DNA of 60,043 bases, taken from contig JAIKWL010000006.1 in assembly GCA_024684815.1 (NCBI GenBank), positions 1 through 60,043 of the forward strand, in the 5' to 3' direction. The stretch comes from Saccharofermentans sp. (GTDB lineage: Bacteria > Bacillota > Clostridia > Saccharofermentanales > Saccharofermentanaceae). A program made the translations under genes and the position numbers. Below the pieces are notes generated by a model. It had not been told where the DNA came from. It did no database searches and saw nothing but the letters and a program-made list of their open reading frames with translations. This document shows positions 7,841 to 17,042 of the stretch, in pieces. Position 1 is the first letter of the stretch. Every line of letters begins with the position of its first letter.

Positions 7841-9067
7841 ATGTACGATTTTGAAAGCGTGAGCAGGCTTAACGGCTATATAAAACAATCCCTTCAGGAC
7901 AATCCTTACCTTGCCTCGTTTTCGGTTGTCGGCGAGATATCTCAGTATACTGTTTCTGCAAGAGATCACGCTTATTTTTCGCTTAAAGACGAACAGTCGG
8001 TCATCAATTGCGTGATATTTTCAAGAGCCAGGAACCAGCTTAAGATCACGCCTGAGATCGGCATGAAGGTCAAGATTTACGGAAGCGTTGATTTTTATAC
8101 CACAGGCGGAAAACTTCAGGTAATTGCTGAAAACATCGAGAACTTAGGAGACGGGGATCTGCATGAGCAGTTTAATAAGCTGTTTAAAAAGCTTCAGGAT
8201 GAAGGCTTATTTGATTCCTCGCACAAGAAGACGATACCTGTACTTCCCGTAAGGATCGGAGTAGTCACTTCAGGTTCGGGCAAGGTTATATCTGATATCG
8301 TTAACACGATCAGGAAAAGGAATCCTCATCACGATATACTTCTTTATCCCGCGAGTGTTCAGGGTGCAGAGTGCCCTCCTGAAGTAATAGCCGGCATAAA
8401 GTATTTCAATGACGAGAAGAATGTCGACGTGATCATCGTCGCAAGAGGCGGCGGTTCTTATGAAGAACTGTTCTGCTTTAATGATGAAGGCATTGCAAGA
8501 GCAGTCTACGCAAGTGAGATCCCCGTTATTTCCGCGATCGGTCATGAACCGGATTATACGATAATCGATTTTGTTGCTGACGTCAGGGCTGCGACACCTA
8601 CTGCAGCAGGTGAAATGGTTATAGCTTCTTATGCTGATCAGAAGAAGGAGATAGACAATCAGGCATTAAATCTTGATATCGCTATTAATCAGTATGTTGA
8701 TATCAGACGTAAGGCTCTGGATGTATATAAGAATCATAAAGCTCTTCATTCTCCGGCATTCTATGCTCAGGAACAGCAGGCTGTTGTAAGAGAATTAAAG
8801 ACCAGACTTGAATCATTTTCCGGCAGATATATGGAACAGAAAATTGCCGAGGTCAGTGAAGTAAAGGTCAGGCTCGATGCATTGAATCCCGGAAATGTTC
8901 TTAAGAGAGGATATTCATATGTGTGTGACGGGAACGGTAATGCAGTTGAGTCTGTTGAAAAGGTAAAAAGGGGAGATATGGTAAATATCGTATTGTCAGA
9001 CGGTACATTGTTAAGTGAGATAAAGGATATCGAACATAAGCAGGACGGAGGTAATAACAATGTCTGA
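7841..9067 (+). CDS. xseA: Exodeoxyribonuclease VII large subunit
   Basis: This 408-residue catalytic subunit degrades single-stranded DNA to oligonucleotides with XseB. The N-terminal OB fold (about 1-100) reads FSVVGEISQYTVSARDHAYFSLKD; the catalytic core has VIIVARGGGSYEELFCFNDE and PVISAIGHEPDYTIIDFVADVRAATPTAA, both hallmark motifs. The C-terminal third is helical with the final ALNPGNVLKRGYSYV segment. It overlaps xseB by eight bases. Confidence 0.97.
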   Translation: MYDFESVSRLNGYIKQSLQDNPYLASFSVVGEISQYTVSARDHAYFSLKDEQSVINCVIFSRARNQLKITPEIGMKVKIYGSVDFYTTGGKLQVIAENIENLGDGDLHEQFNKLFKKLQDEGLFDSSHKKTIPVLPVRIGVVTSGSGKVISDIVNTIRKRNPHHDILLYPASVQGAECPPEVIAGIKYFNDEKNVDVIIVARGGGSYEELFCFNDEGIARAVYASEIPVISAIGHEPDYTIIDFVADVRAATPTAAGEMVIASYADQKKEIDNQALNLDIAINQYVDIRRKALDVYKNHKALHSPAFYAQEQQAVVRELKTRLESFSGRYMEQKIAEVSEVKVRLDALNPGNVLKRGYSYVCDGNGNAVESVEKVKRGDMVNIVLSDGTLLSEIKDIEHKQDGGNNNV

Positions 9068-9302
9068 AGCTAAAGATAAGAAGATGACCTATGAAGATGC
9101 GATGGCTGAACTTCGCCAGACGGTTGCCAAACTTTCCGAAGGAAAAGCAACTCTTGATGAGTCCTTGAAACTTTACGAACGCGGTATTGAACTCGTTAAT
9201 ATCTGTGAGACAAAACTCAACGAAGTAACGGCAAGGATCGAAGCCGTTAATAAAGCCAACGGGACGACTGATCCGCTTAATATAAGCGAGAGCGGGGTGT
9301 AA
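9060..9302 (+). CDS. xseB: Exodeoxyribonuclease VII small subunit
   Basis: The 80-residue helical subunit binds XseA in multiple copies. It contains the family core MTYEDAMAELRQTVAKLSEGKATLDESLKLYERGIELV, including the L-x-x-L-x-x-G-x-x-x-L-x-x-S-L-x-x-YE-x-G pattern. It overlaps xseA at its start and shares one base with ispA at its stop. Confidence 0.95.
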   Translation: MSEAKDKKMTYEDAMAELRQTVAKLSEGKATLDESLKLYERGIELVNICETKLNEVTARIEAVNKANGTTDPLNISESGV

Positions 9303-10228
9303 TGATGCAGCACGCCGGTATAAATGAACTGATGGAATTAACTGAAGCCTGGATAACTCCGGAGCTTGAATCCGTATTCGGTCAGGATATCAGTGATGAT
9401 ATAACTGTTAAGGCTGCCTGTTACAGTCTGTTTGCCGGCGGCAAAAGAATAAGACCCATGATGATGCGTCTTACTTCGGGAATGATAGGTCTTGATGAAC
9501 GGATCGACGCTGATGTCAGGTATTTTGCAGCGACTCTCGAGATGATCCATACGTATTCCCTCATTCATGATGATCTTCCCGCTATGGATAATGATGAGCT
9601 CAGAAGAGGAAAGCCTACATGCCATATGGTATACGGAGAGGGCATTGCGACTCTGGCAGGAGACCTGCTGCTTAATACTGCGATGGAGAGGTTATTTAAG
9701 ATATGTGAGAAGAATCCCGGATATCTTTTTGCCGCATCCAGGATGGCAGAAAACGCCGGCGCTTACGGTATGATAGGCGGTCAGAGCATCGATATCGCAT
9801 CAACTGATAAAGAGATCTCCGTTGAGCTTCTTACTGAACTGCAGGAGAAGAAAACGGGAGCTCTAATCGAAGCTTCGGTAGTTACACCTTATTACCTTGC
9901 AAAAAAATTGACGCGGGAGGAAGCACTTAAGGATGAGACGGCAGGCGACCTCAGGAAACTCGCTTCTCATATAGGTCTTGCTTTCCAGATTCAGGATGAC
10001 ATCCTTGACGTTATATCTGACAGTGTTACTTTAGGTAAGAGCACAGGAAAAGATGAGCGTGATTCAAAGGCGACTTTTGTAACTCTAATGGGACTTGAAG
10101 GCGCAAAAGAACGATTAGGAAATGAAATAAGCGGTATAAAGCATATACTTGCCGGATTTGCAGATAAAGGTCTTGAGACTGCTGATTACGAAACGTTTGC
10201 GGATTTTCTCGAAAACAGGAACAGATAA
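9302..10228 (+). CDS. ispA: Farnesyl/geranyl diphosphate synthase
   Basis: The 308-residue trans-prenyltransferase condenses isopentenyl diphosphate with allylic diphosphates to make farnesyl diphosphate for undecaprenyl and quinone precursors. The first aspartate-rich motif is HDDLPAMDNDELRRG near residue 88 and the second is FQIQDDILDV near residue 230; GGKRIRPMM near 45 binds diphosphate. Two ATGs occur in tandem (9302 and 9305). It sits directly before dxs and shares its last base with the dxs start, so isoprenoid precursor and chain-building steps are co-expressed. Confidence 0.95.
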   Translation: MMQHAGINELMELTEAWITPELESVFGQDISDDITVKAACYSLFAGGKRIRPMMMRLTSGMIGLDERIDADVRYFAATLEMIHTYSLIHDDLPAMDNDELRRGKPTCHMVYGEGIATLAGDLLLNTAMERLFKICEKNPGYLFAASRMAENAGAYGMIGGQSIDIASTDKEISVELLTELQEKKTGALIEASVVTPYYLAKKLTREEALKDETAGDLRKLASHIGLAFQIQDDILDVISDSVTLGKSTGKDERDSKATFVTLMGLEGAKERLGNEISGIKHILAGFADKGLETADYETFADFLENRNR

Positions 10229-12111
10229 TGGATTATAAATACCTCGGAAAGGATATGACACCTGATACTCTTAAGGATATGAAGCCTCAGGAGCGTGTCG
10301 AACTGTGCTCCGAGTTAAGAGATAAGATCTTAAAGACTGTAGCTGCAAACGGAGGTCATCTTGCAAGTAATCTCGGTACCGTCGAGCTTACGGTTGCTTT
10401 GCTTTCGGTATTTGATTATCAGACCGATAAGATAGTTTTCGATGTAGGGCATCAGTCTTATTCTTATAAGCTTCTTACAGGAAGGTTCGACCGTTTTGAT
10501 ACCTTAAGACAGAAGGACGGTATATCGGGATTTCCCAGGATCAGTGAATCCCCTTATGATGCTTTTGATACCGGTCACAGTTCGACTTCGATATCTGCAG
10601 CAATGGGTATTGCCAGGGCAAGAGATCTTGAAGGAAAGAAGAATAACGTGGTTGCCGTTATAGGTGACGGTGCTCTCACGGGCGGCCTTGCTTATGAGGC
10701 AATAAATGATCTGGGACATGCGAAGACCCGTATGATGATCATATTAAATGATAACGAGATGAGTATCGATAAGAATGTCGGAGGTTTGTCAAAGTACTTA
10801 TCAAAGCTCAGGATCTCGAGCGGATATATCTCCGCAAAACAGACAACGGAATCTTTCCTTCGAAAACTCGGATTCTTCGGAAGAGGACTTATAAAGATCA
10901 TACTTGCGATAAAGGATTTCTTCCGATTCCTTTTGTACAGAAAGAAGCCTTCTATCTTTGAAGACCTTGGCCTTGTCTATTACGGACCGGTTGACGGACA
11001 TGATATCGAAGACCTTATTAAAGCATTCGATGCGGCAAAAGACATCAAAGCACCGGTGCTGATACATGTCCTTACACAGAAGGGCAAAGGATATGCACCT
11101 GCCGAGTCTAATCCGTCGGATTATCACGGAGTGGGGCCTTTTGATCTTGAGACAGGTGTTTCGAATGCGGGAAAGAGCAGTTACACTACGGTCTTTGCAG
11201 GCGCAATGACTGAACTTGCGGCGCATAACAATAAACTTGTAGCCATATCTGCCGCCATGACTCTCGGAACCGGATTAGACAATTTCCAGATGAAATTTCC
11301 TTCCAGATTCTTCGACTGCGGAATTGCCGAGGAGCACTGTGTTACTATGGCAGGCGGTCTTGCCGTATCCGGATTTATTCCTGTTGTTGCCATATATTCA
11401 TCATTCCTTCAGAGGGCATACGATGAGATGATCACGGATTGCTGTTATATGAACAGTCATGTCGTTTTCGCAATCGACAGGTCCGGATTTGTCGGAAATG
11501 ACGGACACACGCATCACGGTCTGCTCGATATCTCATATCTTAATTCAATGACCAACATGACGGTTCTTTCTCCAAGAGATTATAAGGATCTTGTATTCTG
11601 TCTTAATTATGCCGTAGATAACGTAAAGGGACCTGTTGCCATAAGATATCCGAGAGGCACGTCACCGTTTGAGCAGACAGGACCTTTGTATAAATATCTC
11701 GGTGATTGTGTAAAGCCTCATCTTGTTCAGGATTACGGTAATGATTTTGCGCTGATCTCGACCGGAAGGATCTCTGAAGAAGCGGATAAGGCTCTGGAGA
11801 TTTTAAAGGAGAAAAAAGTTTACGGAAAGCATATCTATGTATCCCTTATTAAACCGGTACCGGCTTCATCGATAATTGAACTTTTGGGTGACGTTAAGAA
11901 TGTGTTCAGCATAGAAGAGGGGATCATTAGCGGAGGCTTCGGTGAAGCGCTTGAAAGAGAACTCCAGGTAGCAGGGCGTTCAGGTGAAGTTATACCGTTC
12001 GGTGTAAAAGATCCTATGGTAAGAGCCATGTCGCAGAAGGAACAGATAGCATACTGCGGTCTTGACGGCGATTCAGTCGCAGCATCCATCATGGAGGAAC
12101 TGAAAAGATAA
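10228..12111 (+). CDS. dxs: 1-deoxy-D-xylulose-5-phosphate synthase
   Basis: The 627-residue thiamine-diphosphate enzyme joins pyruvate and glyceraldehyde 3-phosphate, the first step of the MEP isoprenoid pathway. The thiamine site GDGALTGGLAYEAINDLG is near residue 150, the catalytic glutamate is in CGIAEEHCVTMAGGLA near 368, and HGLLDISYL follows. Length is normal. The MEP route (instead of mevalonate) fits the clostridial assignment. The tlyA gene, often between dxs and nadK in Firmicutes, is absent; a 75-base gap with a promoter lies there instead. Confidence 0.97.
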   Translation: MDYKYLGKDMTPDTLKDMKPQERVELCSELRDKILKTVAANGGHLASNLGTVELTVALLSVFDYQTDKIVFDVGHQSYSYKLLTGRFDRFDTLRQKDGISGFPRISESPYDAFDTGHSSTSISAAMGIARARDLEGKKNNVVAVIGDGALTGGLAYEAINDLGHAKTRMMIILNDNEMSIDKNVGGLSKYLSKLRISSGYISAKQTTESFLRKLGFFGRGLIKIILAIKDFFRFLLYRKKPSIFEDLGLVYYGPVDGHDIEDLIKAFDAAKDIKAPVLIHVLTQKGKGYAPAESNPSDYHGVGPFDLETGVSNAGKSSYTTVFAGAMTELAAHNNKLVAISAAMTLGTGLDNFQMKFPSRFFDCGIAEEHCVTMAGGLAVSGFIPVVAIYSSFLQRAYDEMITDCCYMNSHVVFAIDRSGFVGNDGHTHHGLLDISYLNSMTNMTVLSPRDYKDLVFCLNYAVDNVKGPVAIRYPRGTSPFEQTGPLYKYLGDCVKPHLVQDYGNDFALISTGRISEEADKALEILKEKKVYGKHIYVSLIKPVPASSIIELLGDVKNVFSIEEGIISGGFGEALERELQVAGRSGEVIPFGVKDPMVRAMSQKEQIAYCGLDGDSVAASIMEELKR

Positions 12112-12119
12112 CCACAGAT

Positions 12120-12147
12120 TTGCTTCTGTATTTTTATGCAGTAAAAT
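12120..12147 (+). promoter_or_regulatory. Promoter ahead of nadK
   Basis: TTGCTT (12120-12125), a 16-base spacer and TAAAAT (12142-12147) lie 39 bases before the nadK ATG. It would allow nadK-argR-recN to be expressed apart from the upstream genes. Confidence 0.5.
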
Positions 12148-12186
12148 GATTAAATATATGGAGCTTCTACAGGGAGGTTTGTCTTC

Positions 12187-13068
12187 ATGAATTACGGAAT
12201 ATGTTCCAACGGTTCAAGGGATAACGGCTATGAGACGGCTATAAAAACTGCTGAGATAATCAGCAAGCTTGGTGCAGTACCTGTCTTTGAATCCGGAATG
12301 GACGAAGAATGCCCTAAGCTTAAAGAGATCCCGGGAGTTGTTTTTGCTGACTTCCATGATGCCGGAATCAAGGTGTTGATCTCGATCGGCGGTGACGGAA
12401 CATTCCTTTCCAAGGTTGCTAAATACAGAGATCTTGATACTGAGTTTGTCGGTGTTAATCTCGGCTCTATCGGCTTTCTTAACGAGATCCTTTTAGACGA
12501 TCTCGAGAAAGATCTCGCCCAGCTTGTCAGCGGCGATTACGATACCATAGGCAGGACCCAGCTCCGGTGCGAAGTATATAACAAAGACGGTGAACTTAAA
12601 GGAAGCAGTGTCTGTTTAAACGACATAATAATCGTAAGAGGCGCCAAACCTCATATCACAACACTTGTTCTTTCGATCGATGGTCAGATAATCGAGAGAT
12701 TCCGCGGTGACGGACTGGTCGTGGCCACGGCAACCGGTTCATCAGCATATTCACTTTCAGCCGGCGGGCCCATACTTATGCCTGATATGAAAGATATTAT
12801 CGTCACGCCGATATGCTCACATACTTTAAACGGTTATACATATGTGGCTACATCAGAAAGCGAGATCAGGATCGGACTTGAATCCATTGAGACAGCTCCT
12901 CTGATCTGCCCTGACGGCAGGGATTTCGTAGAGCTTGAAAGCTACGATTCCATCGTGATAAGAAGATATGACAAGGTCCTGAAAACAGTCTGTCTGAAGA
13001 AGGACAGCTTCTTCAGTAATGTAAGAAAGAAGATCGTACAGAGAGGATATTTCTATGAAAACCGCTAA
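12187..13068 (+). CDS. nadK: NAD kinase
   Basis: The 293-residue enzyme phosphorylates NAD to NADP. The family motif ISIGGDGTFLS is near residue 62, NLGSIGFLNE near residue 90 and ATGSSAYSLSAGGPI near residue 178. AGGGAGG precedes the ATG at 12187. The 3' end overlaps argR by 14 bases, so the two are translated from one message. The first 60 residues are typical of the short Gram-positive type without extra domains. Confidence 0.95.
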   Translation: MNYGICSNGSRDNGYETAIKTAEIISKLGAVPVFESGMDEECPKLKEIPGVVFADFHDAGIKVLISIGGDGTFLSKVAKYRDLDTEFVGVNLGSIGFLNEILLDDLEKDLAQLVSGDYDTIGRTQLRCEVYNKDGELKGSSVCLNDIIIVRGAKPHITTLVLSIDGQIIERFRGDGLVVATATGSSAYSLSAGGPILMPDMKDIIVTPICSHTLNGYTYVATSESEIRIGLESIETAPLICPDGRDFVELESYDSIVIRRYDKVLKTVCLKKDSFFSNVRKKIVQRGYFYENR

Positions 13069-13519
13069 GAATTCCAGGCAGGAGAAAATACTGAGCCTGA
13101 TCCGTGATAACGACATTTCGACACAGGAAGATCTGACTCTTAAGGTCAATCAGGCCGGATTCGAAGCAACCCAGGCAACGATATCGAGAGATATCAAGGA
13201 ATTGGGGATAATCAAGATCACACTGCCTAACAGGGCAACAAAATACTGCGTTCTCGACAGAACGGGCGATACTGCTCCGGGAAGGCTTCTTGCCGTATTC
13301 TCGAACAGTATTATCTCGGTAAATCAGGCAATGAATATGATCGTTATCAAGACATTGCCCGGTATGGCTAATGCCGCTGCTTCTGCTCTTGATTCAATGC
13401 ATCTTGAAGAGTGTGTCGGAACGATCGCCGGTGATGATACGATCTTTGCTGCCTGTGACGGAATTGAAGAGGCCAAGGCTCTCGCAATTACTATCTCCGA
13501 CATGATGGAAAAAGGCTGA
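13055..13519 (+). CDS. argR: Arginine repressor ArgR
   Basis: The 154-residue regulator binds ARG boxes as a hexamer with L-arginine. The N-terminal winged helix includes SRQEKILSLI and ATQATISRDIKELGI; the C-terminal oligomerisation and arginine-binding domain includes GTIAGDDTIF, whose paired aspartates bind arginine. Position between nadK and recN is the conserved Firmicutes arrangement. No ARG box was recognised inside the window, so its targets probably lie elsewhere. Confidence 0.95.
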   Translation: MKTAKNSRQEKILSLIRDNDISTQEDLTLKVNQAGFEATQATISRDIKELGIIKITLPNRATKYCVLDRTGDTAPGRLLAVFSNSIISVNQAMNMIVIKTLPGMANAAASALDSMHLEECVGTIAGDDTIFAACDGIEEAKALAITISDMMEKG

Positions 13520-13523
13520 TCTG

Positions 13524-15215
13524 ATGCTTATAAGACTTGAGATCAGGGATTTTGCGGTTATAAGCAATATTGTTTTTGAGCCGGGCAAGGGACTTAACGT
13601 TATAAGCGGTGAGACCGGTGCCGGCAAAAGCCTTATCGTTGATGCGATAGAGCTTATCCTTGGCGCGAAAGCTTCAAGAAATCTTATCCGGACCGGCAGT
13701 CCTTCAGCTTTTGCCGAGGCTGTGTTCGACATCGCGGATATAAATGACAAGGAGTTTGCGAAGATCCTTGAAGATAACGGTATTGAAGATAACGACGGAA
13801 TGCTCATTATCAGCAGGACTGTATATGACAGCGGAAAATCCGTTGCCAGAGTAAACGGTACGGGAGTTACAAATGCCATATTAAAAGAGATCTCATCCCG
13901 GCTTGTTGATATCCACGGTCAGCATGATACTCAGGCGATCTTCGATGAGAGTACGCATGTTAAGCTTTTAGACAGATTTGCGGGAGATAAATGTGTAAAT
14001 CTTCACGACAGATATGTTAGGTGTCTTAAGGACTTTAAAGATCTTGTCTTAAGGATCAAAGAGATATCATCTTCCCCTGATTATCTTGAACGCCGTAAAG
14101 ACTATCTTGAGTTTGCTGTAAGTGAGATTGAAAATGCAGCTTTTAAAGATGGTGAGGAAGAAGAACTCTACGATACAAAAAAGAAACTGTCACAAAATGA
14201 GGCCCTTTTCGAGAGCCTTATTAATGCACAGTCTTACCTGTCTTCGGATGATTCGGGAGCAAATCCGGTCCAGTCATTGAATCTTGCGAGCAGGGAGCTT
14301 TTAAAGGCATCGCAGAACGATGAAAGCCTAAAAGAGATAGCGGAACATGCCAGGACTTTATCGCTTGATCTTGAAGCTCTTCAATCGGATGTGGACAAGG
14401 TACTTTCCGACCGCAACTTTGATGAGGGTATGAAAGAGCGCATAGAGCAGCGTATAGGACTGCTTTATGACCTGAAGGCCAAGTACGGTGCGACCATTGC
14501 CGATATCAATAGATTTGCATCTGAATCCAGGATAGAACTTGATGCAATAGAGAAGAACAAGGATATCCTGCAGGAACTTAAGAAGCAGCGCTCGGTTAAA
14601 GAAAAAGAGCTTCTTAAGATAGCTGAGGATCTGTCTTCCGAACGGAAATCGTATGCCAAAAAACTCGAGAAAGCCATCACTAAAGAACTGTCTGACCTTG
14701 AAATGCCAGATGCTGTATTCGAAGTGAACTTTGTAAGGAGAGAAAAGGCAAGGTTTTTCTCGGCATCCGGCATTGATGACATAGCTTTCAGGTTCAGTGC
14801 CAATCCCGGGCAGGACGTAAGACCTTTATCCGCCATTGTATCCGGCGGTGAAGCTTCCAGGATCATGCTCGCAGTTAAGAATGTACTGAGCGGGGTGGAC
14901 CTTATACCGACGCTTATCTTCGATGAGATCGATACAGGTGTGTCAGGCAAAGCATCACTTGCAATCGCAAATAAACTTAAAGCGATCGCTAAAGGTCATC
15001 AGGTGCTTTGTGTTACACATACAGCGCAGATCGCTGCGGCATCCGACCGTGGATTTGTGCTGACCAAGAAAGTTGAGAAGGGTAATACCGAGACAGTATG
15101 CACATTGCTTGATCCCGTAGCTAAGATCAGCGAAGTTTCAAGGCTCTTATCAGGAAGTGACTCTGATGCTTCAATAAAGCTTGCAAGTGATCTGATCAGA
15201 TCATTTGAGGAATAA
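13524..15215 (+). CDS. recN: DNA repair protein RecN
   Basis: The 563-residue SMC-like ATPase acts early in double-strand-break repair. Walker A is ISGETGAGKSLIVDAIELILGA near residue 30, followed by DIHGQHDTQAIFDE; a coiled-coil middle spans about 150-360. The ABC signature region VSGGEASRIMLAVKNVLS and Walker B LIFDEIDTGVSGKA lie near residues 448 and 478, and VLCVTHTAQIAA near 500 completes the ATPase. It starts four bases after argR. In many spore-formers spoIVB and spo0A follow recN; here they do not. Confidence 0.96.
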   Translation: MLIRLEIRDFAVISNIVFEPGKGLNVISGETGAGKSLIVDAIELILGAKASRNLIRTGSPSAFAEAVFDIADINDKEFAKILEDNGIEDNDGMLIISRTVYDSGKSVARVNGTGVTNAILKEISSRLVDIHGQHDTQAIFDESTHVKLLDRFAGDKCVNLHDRYVRCLKDFKDLVLRIKEISSSPDYLERRKDYLEFAVSEIENAAFKDGEEEELYDTKKKLSQNEALFESLINAQSYLSSDDSGANPVQSLNLASRELLKASQNDESLKEIAEHARTLSLDLEALQSDVDKVLSDRNFDEGMKERIEQRIGLLYDLKAKYGATIADINRFASESRIELDAIEKNKDILQELKKQRSVKEKELLKIAEDLSSERKSYAKKLEKAITKELSDLEMPDAVFEVNFVRREKARFFSASGIDDIAFRFSANPGQDVRPLSAIVSGGEASRIMLAVKNVLSGVDLIPTLIFDEIDTGVSGKASLAIANKLKAIAKGHQVLCVTHTAQIAAASDRGFVLTKKVEKGNTETVCTLLDPVAKISEVSRLLSGSDSDASIKLASDLIRSFEE

Positions 15216-15246
15216 AGAAATTATAGATTAGAAAAGGATTTTTTGT

Positions 15247-16014
15247 ATGATCGTATTTATTGAAATCTTTCCCGTAATCGTATTTATCGCGCTGATCGTT
15301 ATGACCATTTTACTGAGAAAAAAGAAGAATCCCGAAAAGCTTGCGGTGTTTTTCTCTGTATTTGCGCTTGTTTGCGGTATCGTTCATATCTTCTGCGAAT
15401 TCTATCCTTTTGAATATACAGGGGAGAGCGGCATCGATTATATAGGCCAGGCGCTTATCTGGGGCCTTTTTGTCAATGCGATCCTATATACCACGCTTGC
15501 TGCATATGTAGGATTTGCAATAGCTGCCACATTCTTTGCGGTAAAGGCAATAAAGAATAAAGAAACCAGAAAAAAAGGCATTATTGCGCTTATCCTCGGC
15601 TGGATCTGCGGACTCGTGATATCCGGACTCATACTGACAAATATATTTAGTGATTATTCAAATAAGAAAAATATACAGGTGGAAGTCACGGAAGTCTCTT
15701 TGACAAAATCTACTGACGGAGAGCCTGCTGTACGCGTTGAACTGGAATTGTATAACGGTTCGAAAAAGGAAATCAGCTACCTTTCATCGGTTTATGAAGA
15801 GGTAACGCAAGACGGCAAGGAACTAAGCCATGCGCCTCTTTTTGAAAATATAAATGATGATGATCCTGATATCCAATTTCTGGAGCCCGGACAGTCGATC
15901 ACGATAGTAAAGGGATATGAACTTGAAGATCCTGACGATTCGGTAAATATCCTGTGCAGGAGTTATGACGGCAGATTCATATATGTTGATGATGAGTTTG
16001 AAGTGGAAAGATAA
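15247..16014 (+). CDS. Membrane protein with C-terminal extracellular domain
   Basis: The 255-residue protein has four hydrophobic segments (about 4-22, 30-50, 66-98 and 112-134), then a soluble domain of about 120 residues. That domain (IQVEVTEVSLTKS, VRVELELYNGSKKEISYLSS, LEPGQSITIVKGYEL) has the beta-sandwich look of DUF5067-type domains, where an Ig-like fold carries a NTxxE-type pattern, but the match is only by eye. It follows recN by 31 bases and may be co-transcribed. It converges with the pseudouridine synthase on the other strand. Role unknown. Confidence 0.7.
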   Translation: MIVFIEIFPVIVFIALIVMTILLRKKKNPEKLAVFFSVFALVCGIVHIFCEFYPFEYTGESGIDYIGQALIWGLFVNAILYTTLAAYVGFAIAATFFAVKAIKNKETRKKGIIALILGWICGLVISGLILTNIFSDYSNKKNIQVEVTEVSLTKSTDGEPAVRVELELYNGSKKEISYLSSVYEEVTQDGKELSHAPLFENINDDDPDIQFLEPGQSITIVKGYELEDPDDSVNILCRSYDGRFIYVDDEFEVER

Positions 16015-16022
16015 ACTTAAGG

Positions 16023-16922
16023 TTACGATAAGTCATCTATAACTTTCTGCATATCATCCGGAAGCTCGGCTTCAAAGACTTTTATTTTGCCTTCATCAAA
16101 CGGATCGTTATATTCGATCCTGTAAGCATGAAGAGCAACTCTTCCGATCTTTTCATCAAAGATAGAAGCTGAAGCTTTAAGGTCCTCGTTGGGATTATCA
16201 TCAGACAGGGGACCGTAGAGCCCGTCGCCTAAGAGCGGATGACCTGAATGGCAGCAATGTGTTCTTATCTGGTGGCATCTGCCTGTCTCAAGTTCAAATT
16301 CCACAAGTGACAGATCTGCTTTTTCAAAATAGGAGAGCGTCTTATAATGCGTTACCGAGGGCTTGCCGTCAGGAACGCAGTCTCTTATCATGACCGAGCC
16401 TTCACGTCTTGCGATAGGGAATGAAATAGTTCCTTCTTCCGGTTCGAACCTTCCGTAACAAAGAGCCTTATATCTTTTCTTTATATCGGCAGAAGACAGC
16501 ATGTTATGTGAATAACCGTCTTTAGCGATAATGAGGAGTCCGGAAGTCTCTCTGTCCAGCCGCATTACAGGATGAAGAGTTTTATCTGAAAGGGCTGTCA
16601 AAATTGAATCGTCAAGATGATTGTGCGAAGGGTGAGTTACCATGCCTGAAGGTTTATTTATCACTGCATAATGTTCGTCCTGATACAATATGGTGATGTT
16701 AGGAGGACATTTCAGTTCATCGGAATTGTCCTCGTATTCGAAGTAGAGTCTGTCGCCGGTTTGGACACGGTCCTTAACTCTTGCATGAACACCGTTCTGC
16801 TCGACGGTTCCGTAGAGTTTTACACGCTTGACCCATGTGGCACTCATCTTGAATTTGCGCCGCATTATCTGCTGGATCTCGCATCCGTTATATTCACTTT
16901 CAACAAAATATTCGTGCTTCAT
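16023..16922 (-). CDS. RluA-family pseudouridine synthase
   Basis: The 299-residue enzyme isomerises specific uridines in rRNA or tRNA. The catalytic aspartate is in MRLDRETSGLLIIAK near residue 120, and ELETGRCHQIRTHCCHSGHPLLGD near residue 215 is the second family signature. An S4-like RNA-binding segment lies at the N-terminus (QIMRRKFKMSATWVKRVKLYG). It is distinct from the RluD-like enzyme at 22,075-22,995; the target base cannot be told from sequence. It is divergent from rny, with the rny promoter in the 54-base gap. Confidence 0.9.
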   Translation of the reverse strand: MKHEYFVESEYNGCEIQQIMRRKFKMSATWVKRVKLYGTVEQNGVHARVKDRVQTGDRLYFEYEDNSDELKCPPNITILYQDEHYAVINKPSGMVTHPSHNHLDDSILTALSDKTLHPVMRLDRETSGLLIIAKDGYSHNMLSSADIKKRYKALCYGRFEPEEGTISFPIARREGSVMIRDCVPDGKPSVTHYKTLSYFEKADLSLVEFELETGRCHQIRTHCCHSGHPLLGDGLYGPLSDDNPNEDLKASASIFDEKIGRVALHAYRIEYNDPFDEGKIKVFEAELPDDMQKVIDDLS

Positions 16923-16942
16923 TGTTTAATTCTAACAAATTA

Positions 16943-16971
16943 TTGACAGAAAGGTGATTTATTTCTACAAT
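16943..16971 (+). promoter_or_regulatory. Strong sigma-A promoter of rny
   Basis: TTGACA (16943-16948) is consensus, the spacer is 17 bases and the -10 box is TACAAT (16966-16971). Transcription should begin near 16978, at the foot of the hairpin at 16976-16995. Confidence 0.75.
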
Positions 16972-16975
16972 ATTC

Positions 16976-16995
16976 AATGGCTTGTCAGAGCCATT
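16976..16995 (+). promoter_or_regulatory. 5' stem-loop of the rny message
   Basis: AATGGCT, a six-base loop and AGCCATT form a seven-pair stem at the predicted 5' end of the rny transcript. A few T's follow. It may protect the 5' end or act in control of the ribonuclease's own message. Confidence 0.4.
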
Positions 16996-17042
16996 TTAAA
17001 CGATCTTTGACAACTAAATACATTTTGGAGGTGAGTACCAAC

